DNA of 64,000 nucleotides from Hofstenia miamia (lineage: Eukaryota; Xenacoelomorpha; Acoela): NCBI GenBank assembly GCA_004352715.1, contig SCFE01000044.1, forward strand, positions 2,020,910 through 2,084,909, read 5' to 3'. The position numbers and the translations under genes are program-made. How positions within the stretch are numbered: the stretch's first letter is position 1; every line of letters begins with the position of its first letter. The notes under the pieces are model-generated. The model did no database searches, was not told where the DNA came from, and saw nothing but the letters and a program-made list of their open reading frames with translations. Shown here one piece after another: positions 34,400-46,300 of this stretch.

Positions 34400-35339
34400 T
34401 AAATTGTATTTGTTGAATTTATACAATTGATGCACTGATGGTTTGAGATTTCTTCCTTTTTCCTACAACTAATTATAGGATGGTTTTCACTACAAAAGGC
34501 ACAAGAAGGTTGTGTGGATTTACATTGTTTCTTAGTGTGATTGAATTTACAGCAATTTGTACATTGTCTAGGTTTAATAATGTCTTTTACTTGACATATT
34601 TTGTATCCATATTGAAGATGTCCATGTTTTATAATTTGCTCACGAAAAGAAGCAGACGCTAAAAAACAACATTGTAGTCTCCACTTTTCAGTTGATAGGA
34701 ATATAAAAAAGATATATCTTCTTCTTTATCAATATGATTTTGCAACCAACTATTGTTCTTCACTAATTCCTTAAGAAAAGTTGTTTTATTAGGTTTCCCT
34801 AAAATTGCTGGTGTATAAGATAGTTGAATACTTGGTTTTAATTGTTCTGAGACATGACTTCTATATCCGATGCTCTTTATTTCTTCAATCACCTTGTTTA
34901 GAGAAGTTAAGGACAATAGAACCATTCTTTGTTCCGTAACGGTTTATTAGCGGTTTATTAGTCCAGGCCAGTTTTCTTTCAGTTTCTTAGAGAGAACATT
35001 CTCAAATTTTTTCGTATTTTCACGAGAAACAGGATTGTCCTGCACTTTGACAATTAATTTTCTAGATGTTTGCTTCTTATGCAATACCTTATTGCCTTTT
35101 AGAGCATTTGCCTAAGAATTTTGGGGAGTTGGGACATGAGTGACATCTGGAACTTGATATTCTAATTTGTCAGCAAGAGTTCGAATAATTTCATTTTTAA
35201 CATTCGAAATGTTCTCCAGAATATCGTTTTGGATCTTACTGGTGATTTGTCGCTTGCTTGCGAAGACATCCTTAACCAATTTTGAAATATTGTCTAGGGG
35301 ATCAATAATAATTTCTAATGAAAGATTTAGGGACGACAT
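34400..35339 (-). pseudogene. LINE-2 ORF1 with CCHC zinc knuckles
   Basis: Starts MSSLNLSLEIIIDPLDNISK, followed by a basic stretch, the 34925-34659 piece (a gag-like RNA-binding fold region) and, after a frameshift, CTNCCKFNHTKKQC and CAFCSENHPIISC, two CCHC-like knuckles about 20 residues apart. Such ORF1 proteins coat LINE RNA. The reading frame changes near 35110, 34930 and 34660. Confidence 0.7.
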
Positions 35340-35446
35340 TTATCTAATAATTAGATGATATACAGTTAAAATTACTTATCTTTGATTGATTTCTATGATA
35401 ATCGTTAGAGAATTTTACCACGCAAGAATAAGGTGATGTGCAAAAT

Positions 35447-35462
35447 GAGAGAGAGAGAGAGA
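35447..35462. repeat. Short (GA)n tract at the LINE-2 5' side
   Basis: GAGAGA run about 110 bp upstream of the LINE-2 ORF1 start; the mate of the tract at 30294-30318. Confidence 0.7.
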
Positions 35463-35695
35463 TTTCACCTTAATTGCAAAAATATAAGGTAATAGATATA
35501 AACTACCATTTACAAACATATATATCTATATATGTGTATATATCTATTATTTCTTTTTTTTCATAGGGCATATTGCCTCTTGCTTATCAATCTGACTATT
35601 TCTACAGTTACCCAAGGCTTGTGTCGTGGATATATTTTTCGCATTTTCACTGGAAAATAGGTGTTGAACATAAACTTTGAAAAATTTTCCCAATT

Positions 35696-36480
35696 CTAAG
35701 GAAAGGAAACATTAACATCAGTACAAAAATTCCAGTCACAACGGGATACTATGTTCCCAAAAAATTGTAGATAATATTTCTTTTTCACTCTATAAGATGT
35801 CATCGTCGGATTTCCACATACATATTTGGATTTTATGTACACAGATAAATGCTTACATTTACCAATACTGGGCATCGGTTGAGTTGACTCATAGAACTGG
35901 GAGAAATTTGTAAAAATCTTGTCCAAAGTACGATTTTCGTGTGTGTGAAATTTCACCATCTGCTGTAAGAAAATTTACGTTAGCCCTATTAAAGTCTCCA
36001 CCAATAATAATCATGTAGTTGGAAAAAGAATCATTAATCTTTATTTAAAACTACACATAAGTAATTGCGTAGACGATATTCTTCTTCCTTGCACCATATG
36101 GATGATATAATACAGCTATCATATAATTCCCCTTGGTGACTTTTTAATACTAAGTTTTACCCTCAAAGCTTCTATGTCAAACAAATCATCATCGATGTTA
36201 GGGTGGAAAACACAATATGGAGTAGGTGACTTAATTTGGATCATTACTCCACCATCAACTTTATCAGAAGCATTCTTTGCTCGATCATTTCTTTCAGTGA
36301 TGTAACCAGGTAGGGTTACAGTGCTATTACAAATTTCATAAGACAAATGTGGTTCAACTATCATTAAGACTTCTGAAAATGTAATGGCAGACACTTGGGC
36401 ATAAATTTCATCAATTTTATATTTAATGGATTGCACATTTGAAAGAAATACAGAAGGTACTAGTCAATTTTCTAATTGAT
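35696..36480 (-). pseudogene. LINE-1 APE-type endonuclease
   Basis: Frame 36436-36119 reads KIDEIYAQVSAITFSEVLMI, then VEPHLS (where catalytic Glu is expected in E-T/P-H/W-L), KVDGGVMIQIKS (the RGGGV-like block) and LRVKLSIKKS. After frame changes 35959-35696 gives TLDKIFTNF and PSIGKCKHLSV (SDH block with D to K). Degenerate catalytic blocks indicate a dead copy. Confidence 0.7.
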
Positions 36481-36599
36481 TACTGTTGTTTTGATTATAA
36501 GAAGGGCTAATTGATTTGATGATTTCATCAATAGTTTTTTTCACTTTCAATGATATGAGACTTGTAATATAGTTTTAGTCCTTTGATTTTGAGCTGTGA

Positions 36600-37459
36600 T
36601 TTTTCGAGGCTCTTTAATACCAATTCGTATCTCAATTTCAACAACATGCATTCTTTGGGTAAGTCATCTGGTGTAAGATCAATGCGAATAAATGTTGAGG
36701 TTCCTTTTAGTTTATAAGTTGATAATTTAATTTTTAAATATCCCAGAAACTATGAAATTTGACCACAAGTGGCCGCGGTGTAGTGTGAGATTGAATCAAC
36801 TTGCCTCTTCGATAACAATCATCAAATTCGCAATTGACACCTAGGTTATATTCAAGTAATTCCTTAAGAAGATCAAGATCAGCCTTCAGTTTGTCAATTG
36901 AATTTGTGTATTCAGATTTTTCAGCCAATCCAGACTCCAATAGAGTCAATCGAGTATCACCAGTCACATGTGACTGCTGAGGAGCAGTTTGTTGTGGAAT
37001 CCACTAATGACTTATTTTCATATTGGTCTTCCAATCGTCAAGGCTAGTCTTGAATGCTTTTACATCAATATTCAAATTATCCATCTTGTTCATAATCAGT
37101 TTGTTTTGCTCAGCTTGAGAGTTTAATTGATCTATATTAAGCTTTAACTTCTCTATTTTAAAATGGTCGTTTAATAGTAACGCATTTTGTCTTTTTTGTT
37201 CTTCATTTAATTTGTTCATGCTAAATTCCGAGTTAAGAAAAGCTTCTTTCCTTTTCGCATCAGAGCAAACATTGCAGAATGTAATTATTGGATCTTTCAT
37301 TTTTAATAGCAGATTTGCTTGTGCGTTGGAGAACCCGGAACAAGTCTTCTTGAGTAAATGGAAGTTTGTTTTGCAGTATACACATTGAAACAGTTCACCT
37401 TCATTTGAAATTTCGGATTTACAAGTATAGCAGGTTGTGTCATTAGTATAACTTGACAT
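36600..37459 (-). pseudogene. LINE-1 ORF1: PHD-like finger, coiled coil, RRM-like region
   Basis: The 151-codon frame from 37459 has a PHD/RING-like Cys pattern: CYTCKSEI, LFQCVYCKTNFH, KTCSGFS, FCNVC (residues about 11-60). A Leu/Lys-rich coiled coil follows (KIEKLKLNIDQLNSQAEQNK). After a frameshift, 36967-36734 continues with a second coiled coil and an RRM-like segment (CEFDDCYRRGKLIQ, then RPLVVKFHSFWDI). This set is known from CR1/L2-type ORF1 proteins that chaperone LINE RNA. Confidence 0.75.
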
Positions 37460-37497
37460 TACTTGTTATTCAAAAATAAATAAGTTATTCAAATTTC

Positions 37498-39738
37498 AAA
37501 AAAACTGTTGGTGAATACAATCACATCGAAACCACATTTGAAAAACCTATCCTATCCGTCAACAAGTACGCCATATTCTTGAACAACATAAACAATATTT
37601 ATGAATGATTACAGAATTGCTTAACAATGGGATCATACGTAAAAGTAATAGTCCATACGCATCTTCTATGATACTTTTTATGAAAAAAGGTAAATCTAGA
37701 TTTTTTACAGATTTTCACAAATTATTGACATAACATTCAAAGAGGCTAATCCGCTACCCAGAATTGATGATATTCTGTATCTAGCAAGTAAATTTAAATT
37801 GCTCTCCACTCTTGATCTTTGTAAAGCCTGTTGGAAGTGCCAATGTATCCGTCAGGTATTAAAATACATCTTTTATAACACCTTTTGGGTTATATGAATG
37901 GCATTATATGGCTTTGGCTTATCAAATGCTTCTCCCAAATTTCAGCAACATGTGACAAAAGTACTTATGAATGGAAGCAATTTTTTAGAAGATGGAGTCG
38001 CTGATTATATAGATGATGTTTTAGCATCAAGTTTTACATTCACTGAGCATATCCAAAATCTCTATTATGTTTTAAAAATTTTAAAATACAACAGCTTAAA
38101 ATTCAATGGCAATAAATGCAATTATTTCAAAAGTCTACAATCTTTTTTGACAGAAAACTTACACACGGTAAAATAACGATTAAGGATGATACAAAATCAT
38201 TTTTAGAATCGACCGACTGTCAAAAAAATAACAAAGATATTCAAAGATTGTTAAATTTTCTAAATTATTATCAGACATTTATACCGGATATTGCAATGAA
38301 AACAGTAAATATGTTCAATTTATTACGATCCCAATCAGAATTAATTGGAATTGGCAACACTAAACTGTCCTGATTACACAAAACCTTGATTATGAGGCTA
38401 GTTGTGTAGCAATTGGTGGATGCCTCAGTCAAGTAATTGATAATAAAGCGTGCAACCTATTCAATTTTTTAGCAGAAAACTCAAGAAATCTGAAGTGAAT
38501 TATGGCAGTACTAAACTAGAAATGTTAGCATTAGTAGAATCCCTTAAAAAATTCAGTTATTTTTTAATAGGCGAAAAGAATTACACTGTTCATACAGACA
38601 ATAATGGTCTTGCATGGCTTAAAAAAATTTCATGAGACAAATCAAATATTGTTGCTAGATGGATTGAACTGTTAAATAATTTTAATTTTACAATTATACA
38701 TCGAAAATGTATACTTCATTAAAACGCAGATCTTCTCACTGCTACGCTAACTATCAATATATTATATTTATGGTAGATAATTTTACGAAATAATTAAAAA
38801 TTATTCCTTCTAACTTGATAACCACACTGAAGGTTGCAGATATAATTATGCACGATTGGATTTTAAAATTGGGAACCATGCATAAAATTACAAATGATAA
38901 AGAGGTTCAATTTGAAAGGTCTTTGTTTAAAGAACTCATGACACTATGGGAATTTTACATGAGCATACAACAGCATACCACCCGCAAGCTAATGGTATGG
39001 CAGAAAGAACAAACAAAACGTTATTAAAATTAATACGTCCTCTTACTTCTCGTATTGGAGGCAAACCATGGCGTAAGGTAATTAAAAATGTAGAATCCTT
39101 TTATAACACAATAGTGCACATAGCACTACGATTGTTTCTTCAATTAAAGCAATGTTTGGACATGAAGCTACAACTCCATTATCTATTATGTTAAAAATTA
39201 TGTTGATAAATACATTTGAGTAGCTCATCAAAAATTTAGCCACAACCATTACCTACTATAGTAGGTCAAGCCTCAACTCATGAAACGATGATACACAACA
39301 CGAAAAAAGTGCAATTCGTGAAATACACAATTTTAATCTGAAAATATTTGCGGTAAACCTCATGAGATAGGAGATAGTGTTTATGTATTTACACCAGGTA
39401 TTACAACCAATAAAAAGCAAGTTTCCAAATTACAAAACAAATGGTCAGGTCCTTTTAAAATTTTAAAATTTTTACCTGATAATAATTACAATCAAGATAA
39501 TGGTAGAATTGTTCATTTTCAAAATATTAAACGTACAAATAAAGATATTGAAGACGTTACATTAAATAATTTTGAACAATTGAAATAATTGATTTCGGTA
39601 TTGAAAATTATTACGACATTAATGATATTGAAAGTGTTGAGGAATATTCATTTAATGAAGAAATTCATTATGATATAACTTTAGATGAAAGGAAGACATA
39701 TCCTACTCGTTCATCAAGAGTTAAACTTATTAAATAAT
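37498..39738 (+). pseudogene. Ty3/gypsy pol: RT, RNase H, integrase, GPF-like tail (element B)
   Basis: Domains in canonical order through many frame changes. RT: LLNNGIIRKSNSPYASSMIL (near 37615-37675), a palm start near 37800 (LSTLDLCKACW), YGFGLSNASPKFQQ (37907) and the catalytic ADYIDDVLASS (about 38000-38030). RNase H: PIQFFSRKLKKSEVNYGSTK, then HTDNNGLAWL (38450-38635). Integrase core: NDKEVQFERSLFKELM and TAYHPQANGMAERTNKTL (38890-39030). A GPF-like tail, KLQNKWSGPFKILKF, lies near 39430-39475, with a stop near 39588. The order protease-RT-RNaseH-IN makes it Ty3/gypsy. It continues the element begun at 28990; the break falls between protease and RT. Confidence 0.85.
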
Positions 39739-39807
39739 ATACTTATAGATTTTATTAAATTATTCCCGTATTGGGATTGGGAATAAAGTACTAATTTTAT
39801 TTTTAGA

Positions 39808-42800
39808 ATGAAACGTCAAAAAACACTGTCAAAACCCCATCCAAATCAAGCAAATCTCTGCAACAATGTCACGTCAAACGGACAAAACTATTCAAGACTC
39901 CTTCTTCAAAAGGTGGTTCTGGGAGCATGAAATCAGAGACTATATCAGTTGATCGGGAAGCGCAATTTTTCTTGTTCTTCAGACATCAGTCCTATCCTCT
40001 GATCAGTATCAAGCGCAATTGTCTGATATTGGCGGAGGTCCGAGCATTTCGTTAACCTCATTATTACTTGTTCACCAGGGAGAGGGTTACTTAGTTCTCA
40101 CACAACTGAGAAGAATGCTAAACAAAAAATCAAGGAAGTTCCTCCTCTTGCCGACATATCACAAGCTACGAAAAATATTCCTCACCCAGCAAGTAATCAG
40201 ACTTCATCAAGTAGCAGTTCGAAAACTCAAAAATACATGGAACGTATGGAACATTTTACGAATTTAGAAGGTGAAATTCTACATCCTTAATTTCGTGCTA
40301 CAAGAAAGCTTTATACATTGTCAATCGAATTATGTCAGCAGAAATCAAAGAGAAAATACGAACTTTAACTTCAGTGAAAGGTAAAACTCTCTCTTTTGAT
40401 ATTTTACTGATAATCATTGATGCTTTTAAACGTCCTAAATGCAATACTCTCATTTTTTACGAGTATCAAATGAACAAAAACTGGAATGCTTTTATTTATG
40501 TGCAAGTACTCATATATCTTTCAATGAAAACGTTTAATTTAAGAACTTTTAACTAATATCTATTGGTTATACGTCAAATTGAACAGATAAATTTGGATTT
40601 TAATTCTTTACTGATTGTTTACTTCATTGACAAAATGATTTATTGCTTCGTGATTTTCATCAACAATTAGAACCAGGTAGTATGGCCCAAAAAAGTCTCA
40701 AGTTTCAATGTCGTTGATTTATTTTGCTCGGATCTGATATCAATACATCTTCATTTTTTCAAAACGTTAGAAAAAACTGTAGAAAATTTCTTTATTTTTC
40801 CTCTTTCAGATTATGTAGTTTTGAATAATAATTTTACAGACAACATTATATCCAAGATGATTTATATAGATATTTTACTTCATACTAAACTACCGTTAAT
40901 TCGCCCAATGGTTCATACACGGATTGCTATTGATTTATGTCTGTTCACACAAACTGCTGAATTATTAGATGAAACAAGATTGTTACATTCAATAGCTAAT
41001 TTTTCTTTTTGTTTTTCTCTAAAACTCTCTGAAAACGATATCACCGCAATTAATCAATATTGGCAAATATTGAAGGTTATCAATCTCCCAATTATACATG
41101 GCCTGATATTGATATTAAATCACCGTCATTACAATATGCTCCATCAGTAGAAAATGCTTTAACACTTTTTCAAATGTCGTACAGCTTAAGAGATCATAAA
41201 GATTTTCGTACTACATTATTTTCAGAAACAAAGTTCAGAATACATCTTTACCTATGGAAAAACGTTTACAAATGACTTTAACTAGAGAATGCCGTTTTGA
41301 ATTGGCTATAGCTCTAAGAACCCCTAAAACGAAAAATTTGTTACTATAACACATACCAATTGAAACATCATCTTTAAAAACTGATGCAAAGATATTCTAC
41401 AAATACGAAAAATACATTGCTCATTTAATTTGTCAATTTAATCCAACATGCGTTATACCTATAACAATTTTAGCATTTCATTTCGGAATCAACATAAATT
41501 ATCTTGATATATTCTCAAATTGGGTGAAGAAATATATTTGGGGCCCAGCAATGAAAATGAATACAAAACGTTGGAAGGAACGTTGCTAGCATTACAACAC
41601 AAACTTAATGAACAGAATTACGAAATCTACAAAAGAAATTACAAGTAATTACAATTGCAAAACTGGCTGACTCTTGTAGTAATTTACTCTTTCAATAATT
41701 AAAAAATTGTTACGCCACATGCAGTTTCCAGAAAGATATACAAATTACTAAAACTATGATGAAAAATGGAAATACTACTAATATTATAGCAACAGAAAAA
41801 AATAGTTCGTGATAAAACTGATTTATAAGAAGAAGAAAAGTTATTATTACAATCAGCAATAATACTATCACCGAAAATACATATTGAAAGAAATTTAACG
41901 TGTAAATAGAGAAAAACTTGGAATTATTGAACTGGACATTGATTACAAATGGATTGATGCCCCTACTGAACTTTAGTTAATGCAGGTTTCACCTCAAACA
42001 TCACTCCACCCACGTCTATTACCAAGAATATTTGAAAAAACTAAAGAATGTGATACTGAAAATTTGAAATAACATTTTATTACAAAGGTTTTCACCCAAG
42101 AAGAATTTGTAAATATATTACAAATTGGAGAAATGATAGCAATCAATGTTGAATGCGCGCCAGCAAAAATATTCATACCAAGAGCACATAGAAATAAGCT
42201 AGAAACTTGTGGACTAACTGAAGATTTTTGCAAAATGTCGATGTAATGCAACACAACTATCCAATATCTTATGGTATAGCTAAATTACTTTAACATCTAC
42301 TGACAATAAAGAAAAATTTTGATACAATGTCGATCTACAATTACTTCTGTATTCCGCCAAATATTATTTATTTACCTGCAATCATGCCAAGTTGGAAAGG
42401 TAAAAAAGACGTTAAGGATGGAGTTAAAATTAAACCCTGTGACAATTATCACAACAACATGCACACTCTTACAGAATTTTATGAACTCACCTCCTACAAA
42501 ACCGCAATTGAAAAATTGAAATTGCATAATTATGAAAAAAGAATGTTCGTGGATTAAAAAAATACATGTCTTTAAAAAATGAAATCCTATTATTCAACAA
42601 GTGAAACTGTTACAAGAAACAGTATATGCTACAAGACATAAATGTATAGCATTATTTTCTGGAGTTATTATGGATACTATGTGGACAAACACTATACATC
42701 ACGATTTTAAATTGTGTGATGCTGCAAATCACTTGGAAATAAAAGTTTTACTATGATGTGGAAAAACTTCTTTATCTGAAATTAATCAAGACGAGGTTCA

Positions 42801-43200
42801 AAACAATATATCTATGTTTTATAAGGATATTAAAGTCAATAGTAATTTATTGCGTACTTTTCAAAGAACAGTTTTCTGAATTACCAATAGATGACACATT
42901 AACTTACACTTCAAATTTTGACGCTAAACTTACATTACTCATTGCAAGAGAAAGTATGATATTGTATAAAAAAAATTGCGAACTTTTTACTGATACAATT
43001 GCTAAAATGAGAAAATCTACAGTTATTTCTCAATCTTTTCAAAGTGCTAAATCGATTAATTTCAAGAACAAACACATATTTGAACTTGAAATGTTATTCT
43101 CAATTACATGATCTGATGCTAATTTTCAAGATATCAATTGGGAAAGTAAGAAATCCCATAAACTCATTCAGCTAACACACACAAAACTGTTTTGGACAAC
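39808..43200 (+). pseudogene. Unidentified broken ORF region downstream of integrase
   Basis: About 3.4 kb with long coherent readings in shifting frames and no domain I recognise. Examples: 40821-41150 (LPLIRPMVHTRIAIDLCLFT), 41060-41275, 41390-41560 (ICQFNPTCVIPITILAFHFG), 41900-42245, 42327-42557 (IYLPAIMPSWKGKKDVKDGV) and 42758-43111. N-terminal part (39808-40290) is Ser/Thr/Lys-rich. I see no signal peptide, fusion loop or membrane anchor, so an env protein is not supported. It lies between gypsy pol and a probable polypurine tract, so it could be a third ORF of element B or a different inserted element. Composition is like the flanking retroelement. Confidence 0.45.
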
Positions 43201-43231
43201 ACAACGGAGGAAATTTTCGACTCTACAGCAA

Positions 43232-43580
43232 GCTGGGTGGGGGGTGTAGCATAATCACGGCTATAAAACCTAGTTGTAATATTAGTGGTCATTTTGAGAG
43301 ATTTTTCGGTGCTATTTTGTTATGTTTTAATCCGTGTGTTTTATGTTAATTTTGATTGGTCGCTAGCTGTCGAGCCATCTATATGTGCGTGTTTATATTA
43401 ATTGTTATTCAATGCTTGATCGTCACATTTTGTTCACAGTAAGTATTTATCATCATTGTAAGTGTTAGATCTGATACTGTCAGAAGTTTCAATTTAAATT
43501 TTGATTTCCCTAAGCAAAGTCATGATTATTTATATTTACTTATTTCCCTAACCGCTGATTTGATTAACCTGTTAGATATG
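43232..43580 (+). repeat. Probable polypurine tract and start of gypsy 3' LTR
   Basis: A purine-rich GGGTGGGGGG (about 43236-43245) is followed by TGTAGCATAATCACGG, with TATAAAA 15 bp further on. A polypurine tract then TG is how a 3' LTR begins, and TATA fits an LTR promoter. No matching 5' LTR was found upstream of 28990, so the LTR end is not defined. Confidence 0.5.
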
Positions 43581-43678
43581 ACAAATTGTTTAACTTGGCC
43601 TTTACTTTTCTGGTTATATTTATACATATTTTTTTATTATTATTATTTATTTATGATTATTATGCATATCTAAATATA

Positions 43679-43892
43679 GGGCATCGCTTAGGGTACTGCA
43701 GTGCTATTGGTAACCTGAATTGTTTACCACTAACCAATCTGTACCTTAGGGCAGGATGTAGGTCTTAAAAGAGTAACGTTTTATTTGCATGTACAACAAC
43801 AAGCCAGTGTGGCCTTTCAACTTTCAATGAGCTGAGGGTAGGTACTAGGTATTACTTGGTTCTGCGTCGGCCGGATACCATCCCGCTATCAG
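43679..43892 (-). mobile_element. SINE-like repeat, copy 2 (inverted)
   Basis: Reverse complement aligns with 28242-28452 across about 210 bp, including CTGATAGCGGGATGGTATCC at its start and AGCTCATTGAAAGTTGAAAGG in the core. It lies immediately outside the left TIR of the P-type element. Confidence 0.55.
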
Positions 43893-43958
43893 AAAAACTG
43901 TTTTTCCTCTTTTGGTTGTTTCACTGGAGCACACAATTGGTTCCATTTTATCTCGCTA

Positions 43959-43978
43959 ACTTGAGGGCTGGCTCGATA
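43959..43978 (+). repeat. Left terminal inverted repeat of the P-type element
   Basis: ACTTGAGGGCTGGCTCGATA, paired with 46301-46320. Confidence 0.85.
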
Positions 43979-44210
43979 ATTTAATAATTTTGTTGTAAAA
44001 TCGAGTAGTGTGACAGATGTTGTTTACGTTTTTATTCCCATCTAATTCCTAATAATATTTATGTCTTGAAAAGCATGGTGCTTTATGATTGTGAAAAATT
44101 ATTTGATTGATGTAGGATAAACCATTCCCATTGGATAAAATACAAATGCTGTTGATGTGTTTACCCAAGAAATAATCAGTAAAATACTCATTATTAGTTT
44201 ACCAATTTGT

Positions 44211-46069
44211 AATGGGAAAGAAATGTTCTGTTGGTGGATGCGAAACCAGATATGATATACTATCAGAAATGTAATGTTAAATAAAAGAATTTCAAATTAC
44301 AAGATTTTCCAAAAGACCCTGAAAAATGTCGTAGATGGCTAAATGCGCTTCTAAATATCATTGATTGCAAAAACTTAACAATCAACATGGGCGTTTGCCG
44401 AAAGCACTGGCCTGACAATGCTATTTTTAAAAGAAGTGGAGTTCCTGCAAACCCTCCTTCTGTTTTTCCCAACGTGCCACCTTCCATTATTCCTACTCCA
44501 GCTGTAAATGTTCGCAGTACTGCCAAATCTTCAAGTGCATCAAGAATTTCATGAGATTAACACTTTTTTGGATTTAGACGTTATGAAAGCCAAAGAGTTT
44601 GAAGAGGAATTAAAAAAACGTGTTCCTGACAACATATTTCTTTCCGTTTCTCAAAGTGTAAGGATTTTATTGTACTTTGCAGACATCTCCAGAATCAGAA
44701 GAAATTTCTTTCAATTATGAATCTTTTTCCAAATTGACCAGTGTCAAACATCCCGCTATTGGATCTATAAAATTTTGTAGTCAACTTACCGTTTTGTCTG
44801 ACTTCTGTATTACAAATATCAGTGAAGATGTGCATAAGTCATGCTTCCTATCAAACAACATTCACCTCTTTGAATAAACAAAGAAATGGTCGTATATATA
44901 GCATGGATGATTTTTTGACTGCTTTTCCGTGGTATTCTGTCTCCAGATCATTGTATGCTAAACTTCGACAAAAGCTTCTGCTACCATCAGTGCGTACCTT
45001 AGTTGGGCAACTATATATGTTGTATGAAGTAATTACGTAATTTTTGCTCTATTCATATATGCATATAATTCGCGTAAGTATAACCTATTAGTGTATCAAT
45101 TAGTTCTTGCATTTTTCAACATTCATTAAAATAGCATCAGAGTATAATTATATGCTGGGAATTTATAATTGCCCAACTTAGGTGCGCACCTTGCAACGAA
45201 TAACTTCGGTTTACAAATCTACAGAAGAAAACGACTTTTTTATTTCATTTTTTTCTAAATTACCACAGCGATAAAAAAACTGTTGGTTAATTATTGATGA
45301 AATTTATATTAAGCCATCATTGGTGTACAGAGGAGGCAGCATCTTTGGTCAAGCTTTTGGACGATGTTAACAAATTAGCTCACACAATACTCGCGATAAT
45401 GGTCAAGCCTTTGTTTTCCAATTCATGTCGTCATAATTTCATTTTATCATCTTTTTTTCAATAAGATGATCTTAAAAGTCACTTTGGCCATTTCCGACAG
45501 TCTTCGGGTGGCAAGATTACATTACAAACGCAGATGTAATGTTTACTCATAACATAGATAGAGCAAAACTGCTTTTGGAGTTAGGGGAGCATTTTAGTTG
45601 GTCTGACAGTGTTCATTCTTGCCATTTATGTACTCTTCAATTTCTTGAAGATGATGTTAATATATTAGATAATTTAATGAACTACGTCAGTGAAATTAGC
45701 TCAGATGAAAAGAGGTGTCTCTATTACATTTGTGGATATGTTGCTTCAACAGAAATACTGCTTTTGTCGCATGAACATCCGTCTGAACCCGATGCCTTTT
45801 TTACTAATTTAAACCGAGGAGGATTACACCATCCATCACATGATTTTGTGGAATACGTGTTTTGCTGCTACTCTTACTTTACCAAATCTAAAACGAAATA
45901 TTGCCAAAATCGTTTATATAATTTTCTTCAAGAAATTGGTGATGTTGTTCAGTTTAGGTCTACACCAAAATCTGTACTTATGAAGTTGGTTAATATTTAT
46001 CTTAAAGGACTATCGATTTTGAATAACGCACAGCAAAGTAATGCTAGAAAGTTAACCAAATTTGCATAA
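44211..46069 (+). pseudogene. P-type transposase with THAP zinc finger, internally deleted
   Basis: From ATG 44211: a THAP finger in two frames, MGKKCSVGGCETRYD then DFPKDPEKCRRWLNALL and GVCRKHWPDNAIF, giving the C2CH set (CSVGGC...CRKH) plus the Trp and the Pro expected of DNA-binding THAP domains. Next come a Leu-rich helix (44560-44720), the pre-catalytic block MDDFLTAFPWYSVSRSLYAK (44905-44965), LLLPSVRTL interrupted by a MITE, RNase H-like blocks with WLIIDEIYIKPSLVYRGGSI (near 45280-45350), a short LAHTILAIMVKPLFSN, then HFGHFRQSSGG and the C-terminus (45539-46069; YICGYVAS, FFTNLNRGGL). The middle of the catalytic domain, including the insertion domain, is too short, as in internally deleted P elements. 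Confidence 0.8.
44999..45181. mobile_element. Small MITE inserted in the P-type transposase
   Basis: Inverted ends: left TTAGTTGGGCAACTATA, right (reverse complement) CTAAGTTGGGCAATTATA. It is flanked by near-identical GTGCGTACC (44990-44998) and GTGCGCACC (45182-45190). Removing the insert plus one flank copy restores the reading SVRTLQRITSV across the junction, which proves an insertion into an existing gene. TSD length is 6-9 bp (ambiguous because flank and TIR overlap), fitting hAT or P superfamilies. Confidence 0.8.
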
Positions 46070-46300
46070 TCAATTTAAATTTTGTAAAATGAATATAATC
46101 TTTAATGCATTTTAATCAAGGCGTAATTTACCTGTTATCTTACATGTAACATTTGATTTTTATTTATAAAATAATGATGTCGCATTACAATACTGATGTA
46201 GCTATTAGATATATATAGTGATTTTGTAATTTTAAAAACATCTAAATGCTATAAATTTCATTGTGTATGAAAAATATCATTTTGGCATGAAAATACAAAA

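Larger units (their letters stand above)
30340..35400 (-). mobile_element. LINE with CCHC-knuckle ORF1 (LINE-2), broken
   Basis: Non-LTR retrotransposon on the - strand: ORF1 (35339-34400), APE endonuclease (about 34250-33264), RT fingers (33119-32772), RT palm (32425-32207), N gap (31207-32206) and RT C-terminal region (31206-30700). It sits between the two halves of gypsy element B. Part of the C-terminal region is duplicated and misplaced at 32437-32770. GA tracts lie at both ends. It differs from the CR1-like LINE at 16.7-21.1 kb in having gag-like zinc knuckles and no esterase. Confidence 0.75.
35560..37459 (-). mobile_element. 5' part of a second LINE (LINE-1: PHD ORF1 and endonuclease)
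   Basis: ORF1 (37459-36600) and APE endonuclease (36480-35696), then the start of the RT linker (RKIYPRHKPWVTVEIVR, near 35640-35590), after which sequence identity to a LINE stops next to the GA tract of LINE-2. The RT half is absent from both sides of LINE-2, so it was lost or never inserted here. The ORF1 start at 37459 lies about 40 bp from the resumed gypsy sequence, so that edge is probably the 5' insertion border. Confidence 0.75.

Noticed and set aside
39808-43200. Retroviral-type envelope gene after gypsy pol
   Set aside because: No signal peptide, cleavage site, fusion segment or membrane anchor could be seen, so I left it unidentified.
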